Assembly: GCA_910585435.1 (NCBI GenBank)
Contig: CAJUEJ010000043.1
Location: 1 to 28,943 of the forward strand
Length of the DNA: 28,943 bases
Source: an uncultured Hungatella sp.
GTDB lineage: Bacteria; Bacillota; Clostridia; Lachnospirales; Lachnospiraceae
Direction of reading: 5' to 3'
Shown: in pieces, positions 14,646-23,221 of the stretch
Numbering within the stretch: the stretch's first letter is position 1
Layout of the letters: every line of letters begins with the position of its first letter
The notes under the pieces: model-generated
The model's input: only the letters and a program-made list of their open reading frames with translations
Database searches by the model: none
What the model was told of the DNA's origin: nothing
Program-made: the position numbers and the translations under genes

Positions 14646-15227
14646 TCACTTTTCCATAAGATTCTGAATCTGGCTGTAAATTTCTTCTTCTGTCCCGTTG
14701 TTGTCAATAACATAGTCTGCCTGGAGCCTGTATTCGTCCTCTGACGGCTGTCCCTCTATCATCTGGCAGCATCTTTCTCTCGAGTACCCCCGGCTGTCCA
14801 TCATCCTCTGTATCCGGTTATCTCTTGATGTGTGGACGTACCACACTTCTGTAAAATAATCGTGGGGATTCTCAGGCAGCAGGGCGGATTCCACCACCGC
14901 CACTTCTCCCTCCTGCCTGCACCACCCGTACACAAACTTCCACACCAGAGGATGAATCAGGCTGTTTATCCTGTCTCTGGCCTTATCATCCCCGAACACC
15001 AGGCGGACCATGGCCTCCTTGCAGAGCCGGCCTGTACCATCCAGGATTTGGTCTCCAAATTCTTTTACCAGCGCCTCATATCCAGGCTTTCCCGGCTCCT
15101 CCAGCTCCTTTGCCACCAGGTCGGTCTGCAGAACGGCTGCGCCGTATTTCTCCTTTAACACTTCCAGAATCCGGCTCTTTCCGGAGCCTGCGCCGCCGGT
15201 GAGAGCGATTATACGTTTTTGTCTCAT
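14646..15227 (-). CDS. coaE: dephospho-CoA kinase
   Basis: 193 aa. It phosphorylates the 3'-hydroxyl of dephospho-CoA, the last step of CoA synthesis. P-loop GGAGSGKS (11-18), then the Asp of the LQTDLVAKEL segment, the LIHPLVW motif, and RGYSRERCCQMIEGQPSEDE in the lid/CoA region. The P-loop context (GSGKSRIL) departs slightly from the usual GSGKSTV. It is the promoter-proximal gene of a cluster that runs through the WalJ-like, ACT, PFL and methyltransferase genes. The ribosome site is weak (AGGACTT). Confidence 0.92.
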   Translation of the reverse strand: MRQKRIIALTGGAGSGKSRILEVLKEKYGAAVLQTDLVAKELEEPGKPGYEALVKEFGDQILDGTGRLCKEAMVRLVFGDDKARDRINSLIHPLVWKFVYGWCRQEGEVAVVESALLPENPHDYFTEVWYVHTSRDNRIQRMMDSRGYSRERCCQMIEGQPSEDEYRLQADYVIDNNGTEEEIYSQIQNLMEK

Positions 15228-15307
15228 AAGTCCTGCCCTTTTATGTATCCGTTTTTTTAATCAAATCAGGGATTTATTTCCCCATACATATTTCTCCATG
15301 AAAATAC

Positions 15308-15336
15308 TTTTCATCTTTTGCAAAATGAAGTATAAT
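15308..15336 (+). promoter_or_regulatory. promoter of the MATE gene
   Basis: TTTTCA (15308-15313) and exact TATAAT (15331-15336) with a 17-bp spacer. The -10 overlaps the -10 of the opposing coaE promoter. Confidence 0.65.
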
Positions 15337-15357
15337 ACATTTTCGGAAATATGTAAA
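15329..15357 (-). promoter_or_regulatory. promoter of coaE
   Basis: On the minus strand TTTACA (15352-15357) and TATACT (15329-15334) with a 17-bp spacer. The -35 lies within the first copy of a 13-bp direct repeat, so a protein bound there would block it. Confidence 0.7.
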
Positions 15358-15377
15358 CAGTATCAAATATGTAAACA
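15347..15377. repeat. 13-bp direct repeat in the coaE/MATE divergent region
   Basis: AAATATGTAAACA occurs at 15347-15359 and 15365-15377, separated by 5 nt (period 18). The first copy covers the coaE -35 and both lie just downstream of the MATE promoter, a good place for a repressor. Confidence 0.6.
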
Positions 15378-15400
15378 ACATCGGGAAAGGATATGGTTTC

Positions 15401-16747
15401 ATGAACAAAGATTTGACTGTGGGAAAACCTGAAACGGTGATATGGAGATTCTGCCTTCCGCTTTTTGGCAGTATTATTTTTCAACAGCTCTACAATATAG
15501 CAGACAGCCTTGTTGCAGGAAAATTTATCGGCGAAAATGCACTGGCAGCGGTGGGAAACAGCTACGAAATCACACTGATTTTTATCGCCTTTGCCTTTGG
15601 CTGCAACATGGGATGCTCTGTGGTTGTCTCACAATTATTTGGGGCAAAGGAGCCTGGCCGGCTTAAAACCGCCGTAACGACAGCCTGTATTTTCAGCGGT
15701 GCCGTCTGTCTTGTGCTGATGCTTGCAGGGATTCTGGGCTGTGAGCTGCTGCTTTATCTGATGCGGACGCCTGGGGAGGTCTTTGCCGACTCGAAGCTGT
15801 ATCTTGATATTTACATATGGGGGCTTCCCTTTGTATTTTTTTATAATATCGCCACCGGGATTTTCTCTGCTCTGGGCGATTCCAAAACACCCTTTTATTT
15901 TCTTGCCGTGTCCTCTGTGTCCAACATAGCCGTGGACATTTTATTTGTGAAAGCATTTCACATGGGTGTGGCAGGCGTGGCATGGGCAACCTTTTTGTGC
16001 CAGGGAATCAGCTGTATCCTGGCTGTGTTTACGGTGTGGCTGCGCCTTAAAAAAATTCCGTGCCAGGACAAAGGGGCATTATTTGACTGGGGACTGTTAA
16101 AAAGGATTGTTACCATTGCTGTTCCAAGCATCCTGCAGCAAAGCTTCATCTCTGTGGGAAATATTCTGATTCAGAGTGTGATTAACGGGTTCGGCCCTTC
16201 CGTTATGGCCGGGTATTCTGCCGCAGTAAAACTGAACAATCTGGTAATTACCTCCTTTACAACCATCGGCAACGGAATTTCTAACTATTCGGCGCAGAAT
16301 CTTGGCGCAGGAAAGTATGAAAGGATAAGGGAAGGCTTTTTGGCAGGCATTAAGATGGTATGGTGCCTCTGTATTCCGTTCTGCGCCCTTTATCTTTTCT
16401 CTGGAAAATACCTGCTTCTTTTGTTTATGGAAAAGGATTCCGGCGCGGCGCTGATGACAGGCAGACAGTTTTTATGGATACTGTCGCCGTTTTATTTTGT
16501 CGTATCCACAAAATTAGTGGCCGACGGCATTCTCCGGGGAATCAGTGCCATGGGCCAGTTCATGGCAGCTACCTTTACCGATTTAATCCTGCGGGTGGTT
16601 CTGGCTTTTCTGTTATCGGATTTGACAAAAAGTGCCGTCGGCATCTGGTGCGCATGGCCGGTTGGCTGGACCATTGCCATGGGAATTTCATTCGGCTTTT
16701 ACCGCAATAAAATAAATCAATATTCCAAACTCATAACCAGATCCTGA
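15401..16747 (+). CDS. MATE family efflux transporter
   Basis: 448 aa with twelve hydrophobic segments in two similar halves, as in the MATE (NorM/DinF) family of Na+- or H+-coupled drug and metabolite exporters. The N-terminal signature WRFCLPLFGSIIFQQLYNI, ADSLVAGKFIGENALAAVG and the second-half SVGNILIQSVINGFGPSVMA, AQNLGAGKYERI are typical. AAAGGA lies 9 nt before the ATG. Its 3' end overlaps the convergent ArsR-like remnant by 31 nt. The regulator beside it is broken, so control may be lost. The substrate cannot be predicted. Confidence 0.92.
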   Translation: MNKDLTVGKPETVIWRFCLPLFGSIIFQQLYNIADSLVAGKFIGENALAAVGNSYEITLIFIAFAFGCNMGCSVVVSQLFGAKEPGRLKTAVTTACIFSGAVCLVLMLAGILGCELLLYLMRTPGEVFADSKLYLDIYIWGLPFVFFYNIATGIFSALGDSKTPFYFLAVSSVSNIAVDILFVKAFHMGVAGVAWATFLCQGISCILAVFTVWLRLKKIPCQDKGALFDWGLLKRIVTIAVPSILQQSFISVGNILIQSVINGFGPSVMAGYSAAVKLNNLVITSFTTIGNGISNYSAQNLGAGKYERIREGFLAGIKMVWCLCIPFCALYLFSGKYLLLLFMEKDSGAALMTGRQFLWILSPFYFVVSTKLVADGILRGISAMGQFMAATFTDLILRVVLAFLLSDLTKSAVGIWCAWPVGWTIAMGISFGFYRNKINQYSKLITRS

Positions 16748-17221
16748 GGATAATCGCCGAATTTCTTTCCAAACAAATTAAAGCCCCCTACATATTGGGC
16801 ATCCTCCTTATTCCCGATCCGCAGGACGATGGGTCTGTCAGGCATAATCCCCAGCATTTCTATTGTCACATCCCCTACTCGGTTATCATTGATGTAACAT
16901 CCGTCAGGACGTACACTCCAGCAGGTAAGCAGCCCATACTGTGTACTGCCGGATGCCCATATCTTTGGCGTGTAGCGCCCTCTCCTTGCGCCGAAATCCC
17001 CCGGCGAAAGAAAGGTCCCGCATTCGATGCCATTGATCCACAGCGTAATTTCAGACTTCCAGTTTTCCCGGTAATTTGCCGCCTCAGAACAGATTTCAAC
17101 GGTAAAGCTGATGCTCTGCAGGGTTTTGTTTTTAGGGAGCCTGTTGGGGAACCGATATTCCACATAGCCGCAGGAGCCCCAGAGCATCTGCGCCCCAAAC
17201 CGCTCCGGGCTGTAAAAGCAT
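16717..17221 (-). pseudogene. C-terminal remnant of an ArsR-type regulator
   Basis: In the frame ending at 16717 the protein reads CFYSPERFGAQMLWGSCG, then VEYRFPNRLP, EICSEAANYRENWKSEITLW, GDFGARRGRYTPKIW and VGGFNLFGKKFGDYPQDLVM. I recognise this as the long ligand-type C-terminal domain found in a clostridial family of ArsR-like winged-helix regulators. The N-terminal DNA-binding half is absent. Instead, at about 17219-17224 the sequence passes without a break into a sugar-binding lipoprotein gene in another frame, so no intact product is made. Its tail overlaps the MATE gene end, which suggests this is the original right-hand neighbour of that gene. Confidence 0.75.
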
Positions 17222-18215
17222 TCTTAGGAAGCACAAACTGATGGGATGAAGTCCAGTTTCCCTTTGCCCCCCCGTCAAAGACAGGATAATCATACATCCT
17301 GGCATTGAGACCGGCTTCTTTTACGTCATTGTACATCCAGATTCCTTCCGGGCAGAATAACATCTTTCCTGCAAGGAACAGCTGCCAGGGGTCATCTCCC
17401 TCTTTGTGGGTATACCCCTCTTCTCTCAGTTTCACCCAGTTGTCCAATACCTTAACCGCAGTATCATTATTGAAATCCGGTGTATTTCCATCCGTACTTA
17501 ACGTACCGCCCAGCTGTGCATAAGAGGCAAGGAACTTCACACGGAGCCAGGCCATCCCCATGGGAATGATGTCATCGGCTGCACACGCATCTCCTATGGA
17601 CTCCAATTCTTCCCATATTAAAGTGCCGTCATCAAGGACGCCATTTCCATATTTTTCATAGAGATCTTCGTTTACATATAAAATATAAGAGTGTACATCC
17701 AACGGAATTCCGTAATGGCCTCCGGCAATTTCTGTCATCTCCCATGCCTTGGGATTGTAGTTCTCTTTGCTGATGGGGGAATCGGCAAGATAGTCTGTAT
17801 AATCCACAAGGAATCCCTGCTCCTGAAAAAGCGGGACACGTTCAATATGGTTGATACACACATCCGGCACATCCTCGCCTGACTGGATTGCCAAAGGCAT
17901 TTTTAAGTAAAGATCATTTGCCTCTATTGCACGGTGGTTCACCGTATAATCCGGATTTGTCGCATTGTAAGCATCTACCATAGCCTGCATGGATGTCCCG
18001 TCAGCTCCGGTAAAAACCGTCCAGAATTCAATGGTGCCCTTCTTTCCCGGCGCCACCTCCGGCTGCTCCTGTTCCCCAGCCTCAGTCTCCGTTTTCGCCG
18101 CATCCTCTGTTTTCTGTGTTGTATCTGTATCCGTTGAGGATGAGCTTCCACATCCCGCCAAAGATACTGTCATTGCCGCCGCCATACATAATGCAATAAT
18201 TTTTCTAAACCGCAT
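17222..18215 (-). pseudogene. N-terminal part of an ABC sugar-binding lipoprotein
   Basis: Lipoprotein signal MRFRKIIALCMAAAMTVSLAGC with lipobox LAGC, a Ser/Thr/Glu-rich linker, then a family 1 solute-binding domain: GTIEFWTVFTGADG, YNATNPDYTVNHRAIEANDL, PDVCINHIERVPLFQEQGFL, GHYGIPLDVHSYILYVN and WQLFLAGKMLFCPEG. About 330 residues remain, against 420-450 usual. After HQFVLPKNA the frame runs into shifted ArsR-like coding DNA and stops at 16875, so the C-terminal lobe is lost. I start it at ATG 18215 behind GGGAGG; the ATG at 18230 overlaps that ribosome site. The permease genes normally next to it are absent, consistent with a deletion. Confidence 0.8.
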
Positions 18216-18280
18216 CGTTTTTCCTCCCATTTAATAAGTATAGTTTTTTGGGGTTCCTTGTGCCTTTGCAAAGACGATTC

Positions 18281-18327
18281 AACAGAAATTCTGTTTATAT
18301 GTATTTATTTAAACAGTATTACTGTTT
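18281..18327. promoter_or_regulatory. twin palindromic operators upstream of the sugar-binding gene
   Basis: AACAG-AAATT-CTGTT (18281-18295, perfect 15-bp palindrome) and AAACAGTA-T-TACTGTTT (18311-18327, perfect 17-bp palindrome) share the core AACAG-N5-CTGTT, and their centres are 31 bp apart, three helical turns. They lie 66-112 nt before the lipoprotein start, where a catabolic repressor or activator would bind. In the rest of 18231-18667 I see no gene, only A/T-rich sequence. Confidence 0.65.
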
Positions 18328-18667
18328 GAATTAATCTAATACCACTACATTTTTACGAATATATCAATAGTTTTCCTTACAAAATGTAGAAATTATTTCT
18401 GTATTTTTTGTTTCTTTTCTTTTATTTAAACATAAATAGCGTTTTAAACTGTCATATGGGATTCTCTATATACTCTTACTTGATTTTTAAAGAAAAAACA
18501 GAGAATCAGAAGGCTTAAAATGTCCGTACCTTTTCCCACTACATCAAAGACATGATATTCCGCCTTATACAACACAAAAATGTGATTTGAAGATGGGGAG
18601 CTCCAGGGCTTCTGCTTTCTCGCATTTTCATCACCTCATGTATAGTATAACGCGCAGACTTGCTAAC

Positions 18668-18701
18668 AGAAAGAGGCTGATACGCCTATCAGCCTCTTTC
18701 T
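18668..18701 (-). terminator. strong hairpin terminator after the collagen-like gene
   Basis: A perfect 15-bp stem AGAAAGAGGCTGATA/TATCAGCCTCTTTCT with a 4-nt loop CGCC, 33 nt past the collagen gene stop. T-rich flanks are modest; it probably stops transcription from both sides. Confidence 0.8.
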
Positions 18702-18734
18702 TTATTACCCCCCTCGTGCTTTCTTTTGCCCTTT

Positions 18735-20147
18735 TTAGTCCAATTTCCGTATAATCATAACTGTGTTATTGAATGTTCCTCCCAACTGAGTTGTTAGCAA
18801 CGAAACATTAGTTGGAGGGGATGTTACATTCATAATTGTCTTAGCTGACATAGTTGCCGTATCATTAGACAAATTAACTCTGCTGATGCTTACACTTCCT
18901 GGGATTGGAGTACTTCCATCGCTTAGATACAGACCTAATGTACCATTCTCTGTTATGGAAGGATCAAGACTGCTTATGGTACTATAATAAATCTCATAAA
19001 GCCCTTTTTCTGCCAGTACAAAGGCTTTTGTGGCAGACGAATAGGAAATAGCTTCCCCTGTTTTTACCAGGTCACGTACAAACGCCAAAGGCTTATTGGG
19101 ATCCAGTTTCTGCGTATTTTCATTAATTGCTGCCAATACTACCGTATTCGGTGCAGTTCCTGCGGGGCCTGCAGGGCCAGTTGGACCTGTGGGGCCGGCT
19201 GCTCCGGGCGCTCCTGCCGGGCCTTGCGGGCCTGTGGGGCCGGCTGCTCCGGGCGTTCCTGCTGGGCCCTGCGGGCCTGTCGGGCCGGCTGCTGTCACCA
19301 GGGCAAAGTCCTGTGAATTTCCTGGAGTTCCTGTTGGATTTTCCCTCATTGTCTGATATAAAGCCCCTCCACTGGTTACCATCTTTCCAGCTGGATAAGA
19401 TTTTCCTGGTGCAAATGCTTCCACATTATCCAATCCTGTTCCTGCCGGACCCTGCGGACCGGTTGGACCTGTTGGGCCTATTTCTCCCTGAACTCCTGGC
19501 GCTCCCGCGGGACCCTGCGGGCCGGTTGGACCTGTTGGGCCTACTGCTCCCACGGGACCCTGCGGGCCTGTCGGGCCTATCTCCCCCTGGGCTCCCGGTG
19601 CCCCCACAGGACCTTGCGGGCCTGTCGGGCCTATCTCCCCCTGGGCTCCCGGCGCTCCCGCAGGACCTTGCGGGCCTGTCGGGCCTATCTCCCCCTGGGC
19701 TCCCGGTGCCCCCACAGGACCCTGTGGGCCTGTCGGGCCTATCTCTCCCTGGGCTCCCGGTGCTCCCACGGGACCCTGCGGGCCTGTCGGGCCTATCTCT
19801 CCTGGGGCGCCCGGCGCTCCCACGGGACCCTGTGGGCCTGTCGGGCCTATCTCTCCTGGGGCGCCCGGCGCCCCTGCAGGCCCCTGGGCTCCCATCGGGC
19901 CCTGGAGCCCCATAGGGCCCGGAACTCCTCTGAGCCCCGGAGGGCCAGGATATCCCATTGGCCCCTGAAACCCTCTAGGCCCCCTAGGGCCTCTGCAACA
20001 GCAGGTTTCGCCGCACTGGTTCTGACAAAACCGAATATTTTCTTCCTCCAGAAATCCAGAGCCTTCCTCCGTCAGTCCCAAATTGTTCCTATCCTCACAA
20101 TTACAATAATCCCCTTGATTATACCCATTTAATTCATTCTGAAACAT
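18735..20147 (-). CDS. collagen-like (BclA-type) surface glycoprotein
   Basis: 470 aa. Residues 1-51 form a non-collagen head ending in a Cys cluster (CQNQCGETCCC) that may cross-link or anchor it. Residues 52-237 are Gly-X-Y triplets; within them six exact-length 18-aa units of the form APGAxGEIGPTGPQGPxG occupy 93-200. Residues about 238-287 interrupt the collagen with a compact domain (FAPGKSYPAGKMVTSGGALY) resembling a carbohydrate-binding module of the chitin-binding type. Gly-X-Y resumes at 288-331, then a C-terminal beta-sandwich like BclA/C1q domains (336-470). There is no signal peptide, as for exosporium proteins placed on the spore from the mother cell. GGAGG lies before the ATG. 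The spore location is inference. Confidence 0.9.
   Translation of the reverse strand: MFQNELNGYNQGDYCNCEDRNNLGLTEEGSGFLEEENIRFCQNQCGETCCCRGPRGPRGFQGPMGYPGPPGLRGVPGPMGLQGPMGAQGPAGAPGAPGEIGPTGPQGPVGAPGAPGEIGPTGPQGPVGAPGAQGEIGPTGPQGPVGAPGAQGEIGPTGPQGPAGAPGAQGEIGPTGPQGPVGAPGAQGEIGPTGPQGPVGAVGPTGPTGPQGPAGAPGVQGEIGPTGPTGPQGPAGTGLDNVEAFAPGKSYPAGKMVTSGGALYQTMRENPTGTPGNSQDFALVTAAGPTGPQGPAGTPGAAGPTGPQGPAGAPGAAGPTGPTGPAGPAGTAPNTVVLAAINENTQKLDPNKPLAFVRDLVKTGEAISYSSATKAFVLAEKGLYEIYYSTISSLDPSITENGTLGLYLSDGSTPIPGSVSISRVNLSNDTATMSAKTIMNVTSPPTNVSLLTTQLGGTFNNTVMIIRKLD
19548..19871 (-). repeat. six 54-bp in-frame tandem repeats
   Basis: Six consecutive 54-bp units encode the 18-aa collagen block of the gene above (residues 93-200). 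They differ at a few sites (Pro or Gln at unit position 5, Val or Ala near the end). Such units change copy number easily by slippage. Long antisense frames across here are by-products of the repeat. Confidence 0.9.
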
Positions 20148-20290
20148 AATATCCTCCTTGCTGATAATGAAGCCGCCATACCTTTAAAAATCTTTTCTTC
20201 TCTCTGAAAAAAGCAGCCATCCCAAACTCTTTTCAAATGCTTGGCTTACTATATCCTATGTCCCAAAATAAATATGGTTCCTGCTATCTA

Positions 20291-20328
20291 TGTAAACAAA
20301 GGCTTCTGAGAAAAACCCCAGAAGCCCT
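20291..20328 (-). terminator. terminator of the AlkZ-related gene (second dispersed copy)
   Basis: On the minus strand GGCTTCTG/CAGAAGCC (8 bp) encloses GGGTTTTTCT and is followed by TTTGTTTACA. It is nearly identical to the element at 5617-5655, including the flanking TTGTTTACAT, and is likewise behind a minus-strand gene. In the rest of 20148-20471 I see no gene. Confidence 0.65.
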
Positions 20329-20471
20329 CAGATATCGCTCACAGCAAATCCCTATACCTGTCAGAATGCCAAACGCATTCTGGCGCGTCGTACGGACAGC
20401 GCAACAGATACGCAGTCCTACAGTAAGAATTCGAGATTTTCACAGCAATAATATAAGATTTACTTTCTTTC

Positions 20472-21194
20472 TCATCCAAGTACCTTTAACATATCTTTCC
20501 TGGCAGCCTTCGGAAAATGTTGTTGAAACTGCTCAAAAATCCTTTCCTTTGATTCCTCTGGTTCTTCCTTATAAGCCGAGGAAACCACATCATATCCCCA
20601 CAAACACTCCGGTGTCGAATACACGGACACCGGCCACCCATATTCCTCGCCCCTTTTATTCGTCTTACGCCTGAAATCCCTCAAAATAAGATAGGTCTGC
20701 ATTTGCAGTTCTGTCACAACTCCTTCAAAATTCTTTTCCCCATTCTTCCCAAATCCCGCAGCCTTTTTTAACTCAAAAGAATACAGTTCCTCTCGCTGTT
20801 CAAATTGGTCCATAATCTTCTTACAGCGGATACTGGCCAGTTCATCCTCCCACCGGCTGTCAAAATCATATCCCCGCCTTCTGTAATTAGCAAAATATGG
20901 AAACCATTTCTTAGAAATAAATCCCGTCTTTTTATTAAAAAACTTTCCGTAAGCCACTGTACCCGTCCTTGCAATGATCTCCCGCCATTCCCAGGGATCC
21001 TGCTCTTTATCTCCTGTCCACCAGAATCTTGGAGACGTATGCTCTTCCGCTGAAAAGCCTTCAATCTCATTTCTAAACAATGGAAGAAATCCCACCTCAT
21101 TAATCCAGTTAATCAGTTCCTGATAACTGCGGATTCGATAAGGGTTGTCCCAGTCCAGTCCATGTATAACCCACTCACCATTCTCTGCCGCCAT
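20472..21194 (-). CDS. AlkZ-related protein
   Basis: 240 aa. It matches a conserved clostridial family usually labelled AlkZ-related: INWINEVGFLPLFRNEIEGF, WWTGDKEQDPWEWREIIART, VAYGKFFNKKTGFISKKWFP, FANYRRRGYDFDSRW, EGVVTELQMQTYLILRDFR and CLWGYDVVSSAYKEEPEES. AlkZ itself is a DNA glycosylase that unhooks crosslinks; whether this family has glycosylase activity is not established. GAGAGG precedes the ATG. It is 30 nt downstream of the 105-aa gene and probably cotranscribed with it. Confidence 0.82.
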   Translation of the reverse strand: MAAENGEWVIHGLDWDNPYRIRSYQELINWINEVGFLPLFRNEIEGFSAEEHTSPRFWWTGDKEQDPWEWREIIARTGTVAYGKFFNKKTGFISKKWFPYFANYRRRGYDFDSRWEDELASIRCKKIMDQFEQREELYSFELKKAAGFGKNGEKNFEGVVTELQMQTYLILRDFRRKTNKRGEEYGWPVSVYSTPECLWGYDVVSSAYKEEPEESKERIFEQFQQHFPKAARKDMLKVLG

Positions 21195-21224
21195 ATAACC
21201 TCTCTATAAGCCTGTCCATCTTTG

Positions 21225-21542
21225 TCAGACAGCCTGCTTCATTCCTTCTAGTATTGTCATGTATCTCTCTGTGATAGCCTCTATTTCCGTTAACTCTGCT
21301 TCTGTCGCATCCTCCAGATCATGTTCCGTGTCCTGCAAGACATCCATAACAATCTCTTCTCTCAGACATTGGAGCAGATCCTCCGGCGTTTCAATAATCT
21401 CCGGTGTATAGGCAAAATCACCTGCAGTCGGATCATAATGAAGAATAACATATCCAAACTTTGTGTGACAGACATCTATATATTTACTCCCGGTAATATA
21501 CCCCCTGAAACGCATTGACAATATCCGCAAAAGTCCATTCAT
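21225..21542 (-). CDS. 105-aa hypothetical protein
   Basis: A small soluble protein with a basic N-terminus (MNGLLRILSMRFRGYITGSK), a beta-like segment (FGYVILHYDPTAGDFAY) and an acidic helical C-terminal half rich in Glu and Asp. AGGGGAG lies 6 nt before the ATG. No family recognised. Its tight spacing to the AlkZ-related gene suggests a shared operon. Confidence 0.7.
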   Translation of the reverse strand: MNGLLRILSMRFRGYITGSKYIDVCHTKFGYVILHYDPTAGDFAYTPEIIETPEDLLQCLREEIVMDVLQDTEHDLEDATEAELTEIEAITERYMTILEGMKQAV

Positions 21543-21749
21543 ATTTTCTCCCCTTTCACAAACATATGTTCTGTTTTATACAGCATACCATAGAGTATGG
21601 TGAGTGTCAATCACGAATTTTCTTTTGAACCTCCTTGAAGCTTGCAATAGACTTTATTCAATGGTAGTATTTATACTATCCATAGCAGAACGTGGGAAGT
21701 ACATTGTCCCGGCAAAAGAGTTTGGATATGAGATAAAAGGATACTTTTT

Positions 21750-22463
21750 TCAATCGCGCAGACCTACAATTTTCACAGTAACATCCCCACTTCCCAGAGC
21801 CTCCTCCCAGCCAGTCAGATCGTCAATATGCCCCAGCCTTGTATAGCTCCAGGTATTGGTGCCGTAGAAAATAACAATCTGGTTCCCATTGTATAAGACG
21901 ATATCCCCGGCCTGTGTCGTGGTCTGGCTGTCGCTGGCAGGAAGGCTTGTTCCCAGAGGGCCTACCTTTTCAAAGCCGGAATAGTCACGCATCTGGATCA
22001 CTACAGGACTCTCCTGCATCATTTCCAACAGAGCAGACACGGCTTCATTCTCTTCCAGTGTCGCTGAAAATACCACATCCCCAACCTGCACATTCATATT
22101 TGCCACTTTACTTTCCTCCATATTATTCTGAATATCTGTTTCTGCCGTATCCATTTCATTTATCCTGGTTTCCTGCACAGATTCAGCCTCACTTGCAGCC
22201 TCTACCCTTTCTGCCATGCTTTCAGTTTCATCAGCTATGGTACTCTCTGACATTGTTTCAGCCACAGCTTCCGTGGAATCCATAGCCACAGAGGATTCAC
22301 CTGTATTCTCCGAGCCATTCAAACTATCCCATTGTGATGAACTCTCTATTGTGGAAGGCTCTGCCTGACAGCTGGGTGTCTGGGCCTGTGTATCACTCTT
22401 TCCACAGGCTGCCATACAAGACAGGATTATAGCCAGATACAAAACTGTATAAGATTTTCTCAT
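21750..22463 (-). CDS. cyclophilin-fold lipoprotein
   Basis: 237 aa. Lipoprotein signal with lipobox MAAC (C20); residues about 22-122 are a Ser/Thr/Glu-rich flexible stalk; from about residue 123 a cyclophilin-like domain follows (VQVGDVVFSATLEENEAVSA, LLEMMQESPVVIQMRDYSG, GDIVLYNGNQIVIFYGTN, WSYTRLGHID). This clostridial domain class has the cyclophilin fold but no demonstrated prolyl isomerase activity. It would display the domain on the cell surface. GAGGAG lies 10 nt before the ATG. It appears to be a single-gene unit. Confidence 0.85.
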   Translation of the reverse strand: MRKSYTVLYLAIILSCMAACGKSDTQAQTPSCQAEPSTIESSSQWDSLNGSENTGESSVAMDSTEAVAETMSESTIADETESMAERVEAASEAESVQETRINEMDTAETDIQNNMEESKVANMNVQVGDVVFSATLEENEAVSALLEMMQESPVVIQMRDYSGFEKVGPLGTSLPASDSQTTTQAGDIVLYNGNQIVIFYGTNTWSYTRLGHIDDLTGWEEALGSGDVTVKIVGLRD

Positions 22464-22632
22464 GGTTTATCTGCTCCTCTTTCAACTTTTTCATATCGGG
22501 ATTCCCCTTGTAAAAACAAGGCTTCCACTTTCTGGCCAGGGCAACCGCAGCGGTAAGCCCTCACCACCAGATGAATTTTTCAGACTTCTTCCAAACCGCT
22601 TCAATCCCGCCAGCTTTTCTTCCGATTTTCTC

Positions 22633-22872
22633 TTAGATTTTATCCCTTTTCTTTCCCTGGATCTGATAGATCAGATAATCCAGACAGGAAATCCTTCTTT
22701 CATCCATATGTACCCTGCCAAGCAGATACTCTCTCTGATGTTCCAGCAGTTCCAGCTGCTTTGCCTGCTGTCCTTTATCAAACCATCCCAGAAAATTCCG
22801 GATCATTTCCGTTTCGCATCCGGCATCCTCCAGATTCTGTATGACAGATTCCCTGCTTCCTATTGCTGCCAT
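22633..22872 (-). CDS. 79-aa conserved hypothetical helical protein
   Basis: An all-helical small protein (SRESVIQNLEDAGCETEMI, then a helix with LELLEHQREYLLGRVHMDER and CLDYLIYQIQGKKR). Proteins of this type are common in Firmicutes, often beside regulator or flavodoxin genes, but have no assigned role. AGGGGGG precedes the ATG, 5-8 nt away depending on pairing. There is no near operon partner: 169 nt to the next minus-strand gene and a long gene-poor stretch upstream. Confidence 0.75.
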   Translation of the reverse strand: MAAIGSRESVIQNLEDAGCETEMIRNFLGWFDKGQQAKQLELLEHQREYLLGRVHMDERRISCLDYLIYQIQGKKRDKI

Positions 22873-23221
22873 TCCTGCACCCCCCTGACGTCTCTGATAA
22901 CCGCACAGCTTGCTGTGGAGTTTCTGATTTAACTATAAATCGGCACAAAGAAAATAGCAAATATTTATATGTAATATATTTTTATAGTTGAAACCTATCG
23001 AATTTTGTGATAGGATTTCTTTAGTTTTTTTATCTAATTATAAGGATTAGCATATCTTATGTTCTCTAAAAATATTTTACATCAATGTTGCATTTAGAAT
23101 TTCAATCAACCCCGAACAAAAAATCCTTATGCTCCATGCTTGAATAAATCATTTTGTCTTCATTCATATCCTTTATCTTCCTTTTCTTTTTTTGAAGGTA
23201 ATGATGTGGTCTTTTAATAAT

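Noticed and set aside
19127..20132. Two long plus-strand frames opposite the collagen gene
   Set aside because: They mirror the 54-bp repeats; the composition is a by-product of Gly-Pro codons and there is no ribosome site.
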